64,000 bases of DNA, from assembly GCA_949361645.1 (NCBI GenBank), contig OX442415.1, positions 26,389,724 through 26,453,723 of the forward strand, written 5' to 3'. The notes beneath the pieces were generated by a model that was not told where the DNA came from, ran no database searches, and was given only the letters and a program-made list of their open reading frames with translations. This document shows, one piece after another, positions 21,400-33,723 of the stretch (within the stretch, counting starts at the first letter, position 1; each line of letters starts with the position of its first letter). This stretch comes from Spongilla lacustris. Lineage: Eukaryota; Porifera; Demospongiae; Spongillida; Spongillidae. The position numbers and the translations under genes were made by a program.

Positions 21400-22080
21400 T
21401 CAAGCAGTAGAGATCTAATGCAGTCATTGTTGAGTCTGTCCTCTCTCACTGCCAGTCTCCACAGAAATCTCTTTCTTGGATGACCATGACTTTTCTGCTA
21501 AACTCATCTTCTATGGCAGACAAGGCACGTCTTTTGTCAGTTTCTTCCTCTCATGCTGCCTCCTGGCTTTCCATTGTGCCCTCTGATAGCTTGGGGCTTC
21601 AAATGTACATGGATCCCCCAGTTCTTCAGGTTGCCATCAAATGGTGGCTTGGCCTTGATACATCAGAGGGCCACAATGCAGTCACCTGCAGGTACGGTGG
21701 GGATGTGGTCTCCTGCCATAATAGGATTAGGGACATCCTGGTGGAGACCTGTGGTTATGCGCACATTGGGGTTAAGGTGGAGGTTGGCAACAACTTAAGT
21801 AGAGACCACAGCAAGACCCGTCCAGCTGACATCTTACTTCCCAACTGGGTCTTGGACCTCACCGCTAAATACTGTTACTTTGTTGGAAGCAGGATAAGGA
21901 GTGTCAGCCACAGCTGCTGCCCAGGCCACTGAGTATAGGAAGCACCAAGCTAATGACCCAAAATGCTCAGAGCTAGGATGGGTATGTGTCCCCATGGTTG
22001 TTGAAACCTATGGGGCACCGGGAAAAGAAGCCACTGCTATCAACTCCTCCATTGCTTCTGTCCCCCAAGCATCATATGCC
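21400..22080 (+). pseudogene. Non-LTR retroelement fragment (family 1)
   Basis: Same C-terminal region as 13330-14165 (ADKARLLSVSSSHAASWLS, WWLGLDTSEG, RIRDILVETCGYAHIGVKVE, TRPADILLPNW), with the stretch encoding the CxxC part of the zinc-binding motif deleted around 21670. Multiple frameshifts. Near 22040 it runs directly into an opposite-strand piece. Confidence 0.75.
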
Positions 22081-22345
22081 TCAACCACCATGGGGACACA
22101 CACCCACCCTAGCTCCTTGCATTTGGCATCATTTGCTTTCTTTGCTCAGTAGCTCTGGCAGCCTGGCCTGCTGCTAGTCCTGCTCAAGTAAAACATTGGA
22201 GTTAAGCGGTGATGTCACAGACAAGTCGATGGCTGCCGGCTTACCCATAGACCAGTTGGGTACTAGGATGCTGGCTATATAATATGTCAGCTTACAAGAC
22301 CATGCCATCATCAGTCCCTGCAATACAGGATTTACTCTCAATAGG
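22050..22345 (-). pseudogene. Non-LTR retroelement fragment, opposite strand
   Basis: Minus-strand text includes KLTYYIASILVPNWSMGKPA and then IDLSVTSPLNSNVLLE, the RPAD...DVSVTS segment of family 1 with RPAD replaced by IASI. The inverted join to the plus-strand fragment resembles the twin arrangements at 40-41 kb and 47-48 kb. Confidence 0.7.
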
Positions 22346-23076
22346 CACACACGCACATGTCTAGGTGACACGTAGCCATTGCCCAGGTGGCGTTACTGTA
22401 CACATATATCTGTTGTCCTGTCGTGTCCCATTGTTTGGCTGGTTGGTTAGTTGCTACAAAATTAAGGTGGTTAATTAAATATTTCAGAGGAGAAGCTTTG
22501 AAACTAAACCATGTACCAATGTTAACCTGATACAAACAGACCAGCACTGTACGTATACTTACTGTTATTGTTCGATTTAGTACCAACTTTGTGCCACAGC
22601 ATAAGCGAGGGGGGGGGGGGGGGGGGAGGTGGAGTACTTTGTACCCCTAAAGGGATCCTACACTAGGCATGGAGATGTGCAGAAGGAGTTCACTGCCTAT
22701 GTGGGTCTGGGGACGAGACTAGAGGTGGAGGTGATGTGATGGTGATGTGAAGGTGGTGGTGACATGAATTGTTTGATGAAGTGGTTATTTAGTACAAAGA
22801 CATATCAATAACATGTTGCATGACTCAAATGAAATAGTAAAATTTCAGTAAACCATCAGTAATTTAGAACTTTACTGAACTTTTACCCATATTCATTTGG
22901 ATTGCATGCAACATGTTGCCTAGCATATGATGGCCTTTAAGGTTAACTTGCAATGAGGGGGGAGGCCCAGGGTCTATGAAAGCTGTCTTGTTCCCCACAG
23001 AGGCTGCTGGATCACGAGGGGGTGGAGCTACGGTGTGCATACGTGTCTACGGCACCAGCAATCTCTGTTACATGTA
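22346..23076. other. Cassette spacer with G-run
   Basis: No gene. Contains 'ggtgacacgtagccattgccc', 'aaccatgtaccaatgttaacctgatacaaacagaccagcactg', a G-run at about 22609-22626, and the shared spacer ending in 'ttgttccccacagaggctgctgga'. Confidence 0.6.
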
Positions 23077-23169
23077 GTCTCATGTCCAGGCCTTAGTTTT
23101 ATATTAAAGTTAGCTAGATAAAAAAATATTTTTTTTGTTGATTATAAGTTAGGGCCTGGGGACGAGGCT
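23077..23169. mobile_element. CCTCGTCCCCAGG-type MITE
   Basis: Left end GTCTCATGTCCAGGCC, right end GGCCTGGGGACGAGGCT, inner TTTTATATTAAAGTTAGC shared with the element at 12943. It adjoins the family-2 retroelement fragment, as does its twin at 42091-42185. Confidence 0.8.
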
Positions 23170-23289
23170 AGCAAAATTGCGGATTGTAAGTGGCACGGGG
23201 TCATAATTATAATGTGTGCTATCACTACTATGTACTGCATGGATTTTTTATTTGTTGGTGGCCCACCTAGCATGGTCAACACCTCCTTC

Positions 23290-24040
23290 ACCAACGTCAG
23301 AGGCAGAGTTTAGTCAGTTTGACAATGATGTTCTTCATTGCTTTGAGAATTACCTGCAGCAATTGAGCTAACACTTCCAGCAGCTAAGCAGGCCACACTT
23401 AACCTGAGCCATGGTGGTCTTGGTCTGCGTTCACTTCATCGCCATGCTCCTGCTACATACATCTCATCTCTAACCATGTCTGCGCCATGTCGTTTGCTCT
23501 GCAACTTCAAAGGATCACCTTCTTGCTGCAGTGAATGCTTACAATGCCAAGGTCAGTCAGCCAGATGCCATCTCAGTTGAAAGTGTACTTGATGTTCCAC
23601 CTTACCAGCACTCACTGTCCTCTCACATTGAAGAAGCTGACTTCAATTTGCTCTTCTCAGATGCCAGCACTGTGACAAAGGCTATAGATTGCATGCTATT
23701 TCAGCACCCCAAGCACATGCATGGCTTAAAGTGCAGCCTTCACCAAAGTTAGGTTTGCGTTGATGCCTGATGAAGCACAGGTCATTCTAAAATGGAGGCT
23801 TGGCCTTCCTTTGACACCTGATGGCACCCCATGCCCGCTTTGTCATCACAACATGGATGCTTGGGGACATCACATGCTTACTTGTCGTTCTGGAGGTGAT
23901 ATGATAACCAGACACAACCAGCTCAGAGACTGCATTGCTGACTTCTGCAACAAGGCATGCCTTTCCCCAAATTTGAGAAAGGAGTGGCATTCTTCCTAAG
24001 GATCAATCTAGACCAGCAGACATCCTAGTGCCAAACTGGT
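23290..24040 (+). pseudogene. Non-LTR retroelement RT C-terminal fragment (family 2)
   Basis: Distinct from family 1. Conceptual pieces: LTLPAAKQATLNLSHGGLGL RS (an RT thumb/C-terminal motif), a middle region 23531-23752, and MMPDEAQVILKWRLGLPL, then CPLCHHNMDAWGHHMLTCRS (CxxC...HxxxHxxxC zinc-binding motif) and GGDMITRHNQLRDCIADFCN (23760-23999). It is broken by stops at about 23340, 23465 and 23752. Its homologue at 42270-43003 is close to identical in layout. Confidence 0.75.
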
Positions 24041-24614
24041 CCCTCTACAAATAAACCAGGTACCCATGTTAACCTGATACAAACAGACCAGCACTGTACG
24101 TACTGTTGTTGTTTGATTTAGTGCTTATGCCGCAACATAAATGGGGGGGGGGGGGGTGGGGGGGGGGGGGGGGGTGTCCTACTTTGTAGCCTGTGCAGAA
24201 GGAGTTCACTGCCTTATGCAGGTCTGGGGATGAGACTGGAGGTGGAGGTGATGTGGTGATGGTGTGGAGGTGGTGGTGAAATGAATTGTTTGATGAGGTG
24301 GTTATTTTAGTACATAGACAAATCGATAACATGCTGCATGCAACTCAAATGAAATAGTAAAATTTCAGTAAACCATCAGTAGTTACTGAACTTTTACCCA
24401 TATTCATTTGGATCGCACACAACATGTTGCCTAGCATATGATGGCCTTTAAGGTTAACTTGCAATGAGGGGGGAGGCCCAGGGTCTATGAAAGCTGTCTT
24501 GTTCCCCACAGAGGCTGCTGGATCCCAATGGGAGATGGGAGGGGGTGGAGCTACGGTGTGCATATGTGTGTACGGCTCCAGCAATCTCCCCTACCATGGT
24601 GTTGGTGCTAATGA
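24041..24614. other. Cassette spacer with double G-run
   Basis: No gene. Two adjacent G-runs (about 24143-24174) interrupted by one T, then the common spacer (GAGGTGGTGGTGAAATGAATTG, gcaatgaggggggaggcccagg). Confidence 0.6.
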
Positions 24615-24755
24615 TAGTCAGGCTCCCCATGCATGGGGTGTGGTCTGTATGAGTGCCACACCCACATGCATGGGTGTGGTCTGCATCAGTGCCACACCCA
24701 TATGCATGGGGTGTGGTCTGCATCATTGCCACACCCACATGCACAACATCACCAT
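24615..24755. repeat. Minisatellite, short allele
   Basis: About three units of the GGTCTG(C/T)AT(C/G)A(G/T)TGCCACACCCA repeat, the counterpart of 15131-15445 with fewer copies. Followed by 'gaatgtagtaaacactgg'; here the flank lacks the extra ACATGT present in the other three arrays. Confidence 0.85.
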
Positions 24756-25384
24756 CACACTACTGAATGTAGTAAACACTGGTCACAAGCATTGGAAACA
24801 ATATATTATCACAAACCACACACAGTTAGTTTGCAGCACACAAGTATAGCTATTGTCCCCCCCCCCCCCCCCCCCCCCCTCCCCTCCCCTGCTCTTTTTT
24901 TTTACCTTGATTAATTAAATTTCATACAAATGCGTACGCATGAATATTAATTACAGTTGTTTCCGGCATTAATTCATAGATAGACCTCATGTAACTCAGG
25001 GGCGGATTTAGGGCCTCCTCCCCCTTCTATCAAGCCACGCCTACTGTTTTAACTTGTATTGAATGAGCGATCGAATTTAGGCGAAAATGGCATCACGTAA
25101 GAGAATCAGAGGTACTAGTAGCAATCAGACATGCTACTATGCATGATACAACGTTTTGAATAACATATTTAATTAAAAGCTTCTCCGTACTTTAACTTCG
25201 CGCGGAGGTCACCCTATTTCGTGACCGACGCCCCCTTGCGGTTAATCGAATTCCCGGCCCCCCCCTTTCCAAAATCCTGCACACGGGCCTGCTACAAGTA
25301 AGTGGTTTATGCGTAGTTTTGGAGGGCCTTCCAGCGCAAAATGCGTTGGCTTCTAGGGCGCTCCCCCATACCTCCTTGCTGGGC
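24756..25384. mobile_element. C-run and MITE-like element with GGGGCGGATTTAGG end
   Basis: A C-run (about 24856-24879) lies next to cassette sequence. From about 24988, AGGGGCGGATTTAGGGCCTC begins a segment that ends near 25290 with 'ggccccccccttt ccaaaatcctgcacacgggcctgc', a terminus of the same general style (G/C-run plus CAAAATCCTG). No ORF of note. Exact ends are uncertain. Confidence 0.5.
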
Positions 25385-25805
25385 GGGAGCCGAGGGGTGC
25401 CAGAGACCTTGATCACACCAGACCTGCTGACATTCTGATTTCCAGATGGGGCAGAGGCAAACCCGCTGCACTGGACATCACCATCCCATCACCCCTCTGC
25501 CCGGCCATCTTAGGTGAGTCATGTCAACAAGCTGGTGCAGCAGAGGCCCATAAGCTACACTCCAATGGACCCAAATCTGAAATGCCAGGGGTTACAGTAG
25601 GTTGGTCCTGCATTCTATTGGCAGTGGAGACATATGGAAATTGGGGCAAAGAGACCCATGATACCATCTCCAGGCTGGCATCTCACTTGGCCATTCACCA
25701 GTCATCCCCCAAGTCATCAGTGGTGGCTGAGATTTATGGGAGATTGAACATGGCCCTGATCTGGTCCATTGCCAGAGCCACCCTAGTATCCACCCTCCTA
25801 ACTGC
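25385..25805 (+). pseudogene. Non-LTR retroelement nuclease-domain fragment
   Basis: Plus strand encodes DHTRPADILISRWGRGK PAL DITIPSPLCPAI, then MPGVTVGWSCILLAVETYGN WGKE and YGRLNMALIW SIARATLVS. It is a divergent relative of family 1, missing the zinc-binding part. Stops and frame changes show it is dead. Confidence 0.65.
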
Positions 25806-26530
25806 TTATGTCTGTGTTTGGAAGTATAATATTATACAATGTACATACAAATAATAATAATAATACTATTATTCATTTCAAGTTACAATTTTCATACGTC
25901 TACAACCATAGCTACAAATATTGAAGAGATTTAACCGCACAAATTTTCAGCATTTGCAGCTCCTTTCCAGATACCTTTTTGGGTTTTAGATGTACAGGGT
26001 GTTTCACAATCAAGGGAAATTGTTTATAAACTGATTAACCACAAGCAGTTCATTAACATAAAATGCTCTATTCAGTAACATGAGCTTAAATGTTGATGCA
26101 AAAAAATAAATATAAAATGAAAAATTAATTTAATAAATTTAAAAAAACGAAAACGAATTAATAATTCCAGATAACATTAAAACATACTATTTTCTATAGA
26201 GGCATCCGAAAGTTTGAACATTTCCTTGACTTCTAGAAATATCAACTTGGCCGAATTTATTAAATTCAAACCACTAAATCAAGATACAATGGCCCCTAAA
26301 TCAAGTACATTGAAAAAATCAAATTTCAATCTGAATACATGTAACTTCTAAATGGAAGCAGTTAATCAAGTACAGTTTGCAGCTTTAAACTAACACAAAC
26401 CAAGAATATAATTGAATTGCTGGTATTTGCCTTAAAGTACTGTAACATTATTTCAAAAAATTAAACTTATGGTATTAATGATACTACAATAATGTAATAG
26501 ATACATAATATAGCAAGCATGTAACACAAA
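25806..26530. other. AT-rich spacer
   Basis: No gene. Strongly A+T-rich, with 'gtacagggtgtttcacaatcaagggaaattg' near 25993, an element-terminus-like motif (ACAGGGTGTTTCACAA). No partner end was located with confidence. Confidence 0.4.
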
Positions 26531-26536
26531 AACAGT

Positions 26537-27350
26537 TCAAAGGGGCTCGATCCTACTAAGGATGGCCGATACCACTGATTTTACAAGGCAGGTGTTAAGT
26601 CTGCCATACAGGTCATGAATGACGACAGACTTTGGCTTGGAGCAGGTGATTGCTAGCCGCGATGCCAACTGAGCAAAACTCTTCACAGCCTCTTGACCCC
26701 ACGCACCATAGGTCTCAACAACCAAAGGGATACAAGCCCATCCTAAATCCTCACACTTGCCATCATTGCGGTTATGCTTCCTTATCTCAGAGGCCTCAGC
26801 AGCTACTCCTGAAGATACTCCCGCTTCTGACAAATTAAGTGAATTAAGCGGTGAGGTAACTGAAAAGTCAAAAGCTGCAGGCTTGCCTTGTGACCAGTTG
26901 TGGACAAGAACATCCGCCGGTCTTGTGTGGTCATGATCTGGAGTTAGGTTATTTCCTACTTCAACTTTGACACTTAGGTGTGCCAAACGACAAGAATCAG
27001 CAAAAACATCCCTCAACAAGTTATGACGATGTACAACATCTCCCCCTCGTTTGCATGTGGTAGCATGGTGGCCTAGGGGATCTAGGATGGAATCTGGGCA
27101 AAGGGAACACTGTGAGCCACCTGAAGTGTCTAAGCCAAGCCACTATTTGAGAGCAACATGGTACTGGTTTGGCTCAAAGTGGAGGCCTAGACCTTCTGAG
27201 GGGACAACAGAATGAGGGGCAGAGATGGATAGAAGGCGTGCCCTATCCGCCACTGATGACACGTTGAAAAGGGCATGGAATTGAAAATCATCCAATTTTG
27301 AGGATAGAGCCCTTTGCCTCAAAGGGGAAGTTAAGTGGTAATTAACATTT
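26537..27350 (-). pseudogene. Non-LTR retroelement RT C-terminus (family 1 relative)
   Basis: The minus strand keeps 160 open codons (26537-27019): LRDVFADSCRLAHLSVKVEV, RPADVLVHNWSQGKPAAFDF, VETYGAWGQEAVKSFAQLAS and YGRLNTCLVKS. Upstream (27019-27350) the CxxC...DPLGHHATTCKRGGD zinc-binding segment is readable in another frame with a stop after WLGLDTSGG-like sequence. It is one of the better-preserved copies, but lacks the polymerase. Confidence 0.75.
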
Positions 27351-27547
27351 AATACTGATCGAGTTATAGTGATTTGCTGAACACCCAGTATATTGAGTAT
27401 GTATATTACTTAAACCTCCTCTTATTGTATCGTGGTGAAAACACATCAAGTACTAGGACGACTGGAGGTCTACTGGGGGGGGGGGGGGGGGGGGGGGGAG
27501 GGGGGGAGTCTCCCCACTCATTATTTACTACACAAAAAGATAAGCCC
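27351..27547. repeat. G-run terminus
   Basis: A G-run of about 27 bases (27474-27500), then GGGGGGAGTCTCCCC, preceded by 'gctgaacacccagtatattgag', which resembles the GGGTGTCCAC terminus at 43300. Probably an element boundary. Confidence 0.45.
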
Positions 27548-27780
27548 AATGGCCTCCCCACATAAGCCCCATGGCCTCCCCACATAAGCCCAATGGCCTC
27601 TGTGTGTTCTCCAACAGCTTCCTCTGACTGCTCTGCTTATCACCTATCAGCTCGTTCAGTCGCTCAATTTCCTCGTGGGCGTCAACCAAACCCATGAACA
27701 ACAGGTGGACCTCATAGCGGTGTCCCACGGTTACCATAGTGCATCCAGTGGGGACACCCCCATCCTCCACACAATGGACA
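27548..27780 (-). pseudogene. Orphan conserved ORF, copy 2, reading into a 22-bp repeat
   Basis: The minus strand (27528-27770, 80 codons) reads GVPTGCTMVTVGHRYEVHLL, VDAHEEIERLNELIGDKQSS and QRKLLENTQ. It then enters about three units of a 22-bp repeat (GGCCTCCCCACATAAGCCCC on the plus strand) in frame. In this copy the unique part and the repeat share one frame, suggesting that the repeat grew inside a coding exon. Family unknown. Confidence 0.5.
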
Positions 27781-28245
27781 CTAAAGTGTCAACAGAACAT
27801 CAGACAGAGGTCAGGTCCAAACTGAGCACAGTACAAGAGAGAGCTAACCCATTGCACTGGCCAAGGGTACCAATCACCACACTGAACTCCTGGAGTGTGC
27901 TCATGGACTATTTGCATACACTTCTAGTATCAGGTCTTCACAGCATCTTGCATCAGTTTGACTCAAGTGTCCAAATATTTATCATACCGGACTGCCAGTA
28001 CAATCCTAGCTGGTTATGTGTATCCAAATTAGTAATCACTTTCCATAATAACAGTGCAAATCAAATCAACAGCTGATCATTCAGTTATAATGTATCTTTA
28101 GTTGGCAGTCATGGTGGGGAGGTGCCCAACATGATCACCCTAATGGTGGGAGGTGGCCATGAACCACTATTCAGTTCTACACTACAAAAACTATAATTAT
28201 GCGGATTATTAGCTGTGTTTATCTGACTTATAACCCATGCACCTT
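27781..28245. other. Orphan-unit tail and TRIM 3' flank
   Basis: 27781-27925 matches the tail of the orphan units at 17880 and 56500 (gagagctaacccattgcactggcc). From 27940 there is 'ccaaatatttatcat', then the TRIM 3' flank with 'ggtggggaggtgcccaacatg'. No gene. Confidence 0.55.
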
Positions 28246-29235
28246 TCAAATCACGATATAATAGGCAGTAACAAAGTTTGGAACATAAAGAGGTCTGTTC
28301 AGGTTCCCTACTGTGTGGATCTTCTGTCCTTTGGGATCAACGATGGAGAAGCAGCCTCCATCATACTCACTGACATAGCTGTAACCTTCTTCATCAACTG
28401 CTACTCCTGATGGACTCTTTACATCTCCATATGATCTGACATGAGTACCTTCAGATGTGAAGACTTTGATGGTGTTAGAACCACCAGCTGCAACATGAAT
28501 ATTCCCTTGTGGGTCTAAGGATAGACCCCAAGGACCTTTAAAAGGATTATTACCAGTACCATCTATGGTCAATAACCAGTCACCATCTTGACTGAATACT
28601 TGAACCCTGTTGTTGCCCCCATCAGAGACAATCACTCAGTTCTTTGAGTCCACAACAACACCACGTGGATACATGCCTTATGAATCGAAAGAACTTTCCT
28701 CCTGTCGTCAGCTTCAGTACTGATGTGAGGATTATTTAAGTCAGCAACATACACCACATCTCCTATGTGATGGATATGCTACATGCAGGGGCCATTGAAC
28801 TGACCCCATAGTTACCAATGGTGTTCTTCAGGTGACCACCTTGGTCAAACACATTTATGTGGTTATCACCACTACCCACATAGATATCTCCATTTTCGTG
28901 GACCAGCAACACAGTATGGATACTGCACATTGACTACTTAAGCTTGATGGACATCACATATTGAGGTATAATCACTCTTCACCTCTAGGTCATAAGGACT
29001 CCCCTGTACATGATGATCATCCACTGTGATGAGGAGCTGGTGAGGACCAGCTGTCTGAGGGGTGAGGGTGATGGTGTAGGTACCATCCCCATGGTCCTCC
29101 TTCTGACCCAAGGCAACTGGTCCATCATGTGACTTGGGCCTCAGCTCAGCCTTCACCTGCAGACCACCACATGGGTACCTCTCTCCCTTTGATGTCTGGG
29201 TCTCCACTTTAACCTGGTACTTTCTATTCACACGA
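28246..29235 (-). pseudogene. TRIM-NHL copy H, heavily decayed NHL and filamin part
   Basis: Minus-strand NHL blades 3-6 are open (28246-28635) but lack the usual C-terminal DPQR segment. The middle (28640-28935) has many small indels, including CATG at 28782-28785. The filamin repeat resumes at 28938-29235 (RYPCGGLQVKAELRPKSHDG) and ends within RVNRKYQ, where a 3' flank of the next copy begins. It is the most diverged copy in the window. Confidence 0.85.
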
Positions 29236-29409
29236 CTCATATCTCTCCACATAAATCTACACGTCTAAAGGCCTCTCTCAAATATGCGGGTCCTGTCTCA
29301 AACAGCTAGCTGTTATACTACAAAAACTATATATGCTGGTCAAGTTAGATGTGTTTATCTGACTTAAAAAGTACTAAGCCCATTCACCATTCAATATGTG
29401 CCAAATTAA

Positions 29410-31610
29410 TCACATGATATACTTCAGTAAATTATTGCTGTCAACATTAGTAACATAAAGGCTACACCTTTGAAGATCTAGTGCCACTCTAAGTGGTTTG
29501 TTCAGGTTCCCTACAGTGTGGATCTTCTGTCCTTTGGGATCAAAGATGGAGAAGCAGCCTCCACCATATTCACTGACATAGCTATAACCTTCTTCATCAA
29601 CTGCTACTCCTGATGGACCCTTTACATCTCCATATGATCTGACATAAGTACCTTCAAGCGTGAAGACTTCAATGGTGTCAGAATCACCAGCTGCAACATG
29701 AATATTCCCTTGTGGGTATAAGGATAGACCCCAAGGGGTATTGAAAGGATTATTACCAGTACCATCTATGGTCAATAACCATTCAACATCATTACTGAAT
29801 ACTTGAACCCTGTTGTTGCCCCCATCAGAGACAATCACTCTATTCTTTGAGTCGATAACAACATCGAATGGATTCTTGAACTGTCCCTGACCTGATCCTT
29901 CCTTACCAAACTTATGAAGGAACATTCCTCCTGTTGTCAGCTTCTGTATGCGATGATTACCAAAGTCAGCAATATACATCACCTCTCCTATGATGGATAT
30001 GCTAAAGGGGCCATTGAACTGACCATCACCACTCCCCTTGCTACCAATGGTGTTCTTCAGGTGACCACCTTGGTCAAACACATATATGTGGTCATCAGCA
30101 CTGCCCACATAGATATCTCCATTCTCATGGATGGCAACACAGCATGGTTTACCCTTTACATTGATCACTTGCTGGACATCACATAACGAGGTATAATCAA
30201 TCTTCACCTTTAGGTCATATGGACTCCCCTGTAGATGATGACCATCTATTGTGATGAGGAGCTGTTGAGAACCAGCTATCTGAGGGGTGAGGGTGATTGT
30301 GTAGGTACCATCCCCATGGTCCTCCACCTCACCCAAGACAACTGGTCCATCATGTGACTTGCATGGACTTCAGCTCAGCATTCACCTTCAGACCACCACA
30401 TGGGTACCTCTCTCCCTTTGATGTCTTGGTCTCCACTTTAACATGGTACTTTCTATTCACCCTGGATACAGACTTAAAAGCACATGTACATTCAGAAGGG
30501 GATGGAGATAGGTCCACAACTCCACCAAATTCAGATAGCACTTTTGCAAGAAAGTCTGTCTGTAAGGTAGCAGATAGGTAGCTACATGGATTTGGAGTGA
30601 GGGACACATTCTCCACCTTCTTGAGGGTGGCCTTCAGTTCAGTGGGTACCAGTCCTCCAAGAGCTACCACCTCATGGTCAGTGTGGGTCTGGAGGATGTG
30701 GGAGGTCACCTCAGTGTAGTGGCTGATGTCATGTTGGATCTTCTCAAACTGCTCCTTCTGAAGGGTCAGAGATGTTGTCTTGGAGAGTGCAATGGTTTCC
30801 AACTCCATCAACAACACTTTCTTTCTTTCCTCCAATGTCTCCATCAGTTGCTTAAAGGTCTGTATGATGGCCAGTTCAGCTTCTTGTTTGGAGGTCTCCA
30901 CCTGTTGCATCATCTTCTTATTGGCATCAATGGCACCAGCCAATGTTGATACAACCTCTTGTGCACATTGAAGTGTCCCTCTCATTTCATCTCTATCAGC
31001 TTCTGCAACAGTGGACAGCTCAGTAATGTTGTGGTCTTTGTGAAGTATCATGACACAGAGCTGATTGACGAAACGTCTACAAGTAGTACAGTAGAAATCC
31101 AAGTCTAGTTCCTTATATTTTGGATCATAGCAGTGGTGCTCTGTTGGTTTTAAGAGTGTTGGTAGCAGTGTGGCTGACTCCCTGTCCAGTCCTATCACAT
31201 TGTGCTGGGACAGCTGTGGAACACGATTGTGCATGACATTCTTGGCCACCTTTGCACATGAACATGACACATGAGCAACAGAATACAACTGCAGGATCAT
31301 TGCATCCTTGTACACAGAAGGTACAAGACACTCCAGAGCTACTGGCAAACTTGGACATGTACCCAGCAACCTCCACCTCAAATCTAAGATGGAGGTTCTG
31401 AGGAAAAGCACTGGCCCCTACCACTGGGATGGGAACATTTCTTAGACAGGTGGGACACTGAAGGCTTTTCAGAGGTCCAACCTTCTCCATCTCCTTGTGA
31501 AGGCACTGACAACAGAAGGAGTGCAGACATGGTAGTATTCTTGGGTCACTGAAGGGCCTAGAGCACATCTGACAGGTCACGTGATGTGGAAGGCAATCCT
31601 TTGTAGACAT
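29410..31610 (-). pseudogene. TRIM-NHL copy I, full length but for two CATG insertions
   Basis: ATG at 31608-31610 (MSTKDCLPHH), TGA at 29410. All domains are present in order: RING (all ligands), B-boxes, coiled coil, filamin repeat, six NHL blades. The reading frame is broken only twice, at 31232-31235 in B-box 1 and at 30362-30365 in the filamin repeat. In both places the four bases CATG are inserted relative to every other copy. Removing them on paper would restore alignment with copy E; no other break is visible. A recent loss of function, or an assembly artefact, are the alternatives. Confidence 0.9.
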
Positions 31611-31945
31611 TCTATAGACAATATGTAAGTACTAGTAGTAACACCATGAATGTCAGATAGATAGTATGCACAAGTGTAATATACTAAATGCATCATACTT
31701 GAAAAGTACTTTTCACTTCGGAGAGATGCTATCGATCGGTATCGTGCACCGATTTAGGTAATTTGGGTCGATAAATTTAGCTATTTGGGCTACGCAAAAA
31801 TCACCAAACACAATTAATGAAGGTTTCTTTAACGCTCCCCGTTAAACAGCACTATTGTTTCCTATCCATACGTACCTAGTACCTGTGGTTATGTGGTCGT
31901 GGCGGGGCGCTTGTGATCGGTTTGCTTTATGTATCACGCGACAGG
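31611..31945 (-). promoter_or_regulatory. Upstream block of TRIM copy I
   Basis: Conserved with 12609-12935 (gtactagtagtaacacc, cggtatcgtgcaccgattta, gaaggtttctttaacgc, ggcggggcgcttgtgatcggtttgctttatgta). The CACGTG box is changed to CACGCG (31935-31940), as also in copy M. Role inferred. Confidence 0.5.
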
Positions 31946-33160
31946 AACTCGGAAGTATCACCTGAGCGGCCACATAACTAAAGTCATGAGTATGTTTCTG
32001 CTGTACAAATGGTTCTAAATGAAATTAACGGAGTACGCCCCCCGCAAGCACAGGGTGTACATGCATACGAAGCATGCGCAGTTGAGGCTCTGTCACTGTC
32101 AGGTCCTGTCCTGAAATGGTTCTAGAGGCAGCTCGTTTTGGTCCTACGGACTTAAACAGGCTCTGCCTAAAACGGTCCTTGGACCATTTCAGGCTGCCTA
32201 ATTAGGTCCTACGCTGCTCATTTAGGTCCTATACGTCAGTATCACGTTATACAGCCAGATAAATTCTATAGGACTTTTAAAGCACGATTGACGATGAACA
32301 AATTATGAATACACAAAAATTCATGTTCTTACAAACATTACGAAGCGGAGCATACATGTCACGACAAAACCATTTCCCTGTCTTCAGTCGAGAATACAGA
32401 AGCTGGAATTGCTTCTCCCTTGCTACGCCACTGAGTATATATAAGGTCGTTGCATGAGCTTTCTTTTCTTTAGTAGGCTCCATGGCTCCAGAAATGAAAC
32501 ATTTAATGAGATAGCTCGGAACAAGCCTGATCATGCATATAATAAACTGCTCAGTTGGACTTGCTGAAAAGAAATAGATGCAATGGTATAAATCATGCAG
32601 TGTTATAGAATCACGTTGTCTTTGAACTGATTGACTGAAAGACGAATGAGTAATGTGATTTTGTTGTTTGGAATTAATATCAAAGCAGCTATTTGCTGCT
32701 TGACCTCTTGGCAGTATGCCCCATATGATACCATACACAGCTACATGTGCATGTGCCTCTCCTAGTCTGGGTACCCGACTAATCGGTTGGTCCCCAGACT
32801 TAAACACAACATTGGCTATATCGTTACTGATCAGTTCATTCATGCAGTGATTCCCGGATACATTCAAATTTGTACAAACCGTCCTCAAATTGCATGTTTG
32901 GTGCTAATAAAATGTTCTGAAGTCCACCAATGGTGCTATTTCTGGCCTCAAATCTTCCATTACTTATAAATGGTTATTAAAATCAATTATCTTTACTTAA
33001 TCTTGAATAATTTTGACAATCAAGGTTTGAATATTTTGCTAACTGATCAAGGGTTTTGATATACTTATTTTTAAATCTAATTGAACTGTTACTATTTGCC
33101 GTACATGTATACGCGTATTATATGTACGTTCAAAAAATCAAACGGTTAGTTAACTTTAGT
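31946..33160. other. Spacer with an unassigned 203-codon frame
   Basis: The MITE and retroelement blocks of other cassettes are absent here. 32085-32225 has repeated 'aggtcct' / 'ggtccta' motifs. A minus-strand open frame (32277-32888, 203 codons, rich in Cys, Ile and Ser) has no resemblance that I can name and no visible partner copy, so it may be chance. The region from 32930 to 33170 is AT-rich and ends in 'ttagtggacacccggta', the inverse of the GGGTGTCCAC terminus. Confidence 0.4.
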
Positions 33161-33716
33161 GGACACCCGGTATGCTGATTAGCTGTGTTTATGTGACTTG
33201 AAAGAGTATTAAGCCCACTATATGCATATGCATATGGTTTGACTCTGGTGTCCAATTTTTAATCATAAATTCCTAGATGGTGTATATCCAAATTAGTTAG
33301 TAAAAAAAAAAAAGGAATCACCAATTACTCGTTAATGATATCGACGTGACACCCGGACTGCTCTTGCGACTTTGGTTTTGTATTGTGCGTGAACGGAGCT
33401 GCCTGGATAATGCCATCCCTCACAAATTAAATGCTTTATTTAAGCATGCAGCTATGACAGTATCATAGGCTATGGTCTGGCACACGGTGCGTACGTAGTG
33501 TGTGGGAACAGCCTCAGACAGTACCTTAGACTTCGTTCGTTTTCTTGTGATAAAGGAAAGCGAACCATCTGGCTTCGCGAACCATCGTGTTTTTTGGAGG
33601 CATTTTCCGAATAGCGCCAAGAAGAGTGGCCCCTAACTACGTAACCCTGGGTTTAGGCTTTGCCTAACACATGCACCAATGATAAAAAGACCCCGCGGCT
33701 GAGCTCCAAAGAGTAA
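33161..33716. other. TRIM flank remnant and unknown sequence
   Basis: 33175-33330 matches the TRIM 3' flank (tagctgtgtttatgtgacttgaaagagtattaagccca, gactctggtgtcc) with no gene attached. The remainder contains a minus-strand frame of 66 codons (33420-33620) that I do not recognise. Confidence 0.45.
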
Positions 33717-33723
33717 ATTAAAC

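Noticed and set aside
32277..32888. 203-codon minus-strand ORF as a real gene
   Set aside because: No domain, no paralogue in the window and a composition compatible with chance in a long spacer; kept only as a note.
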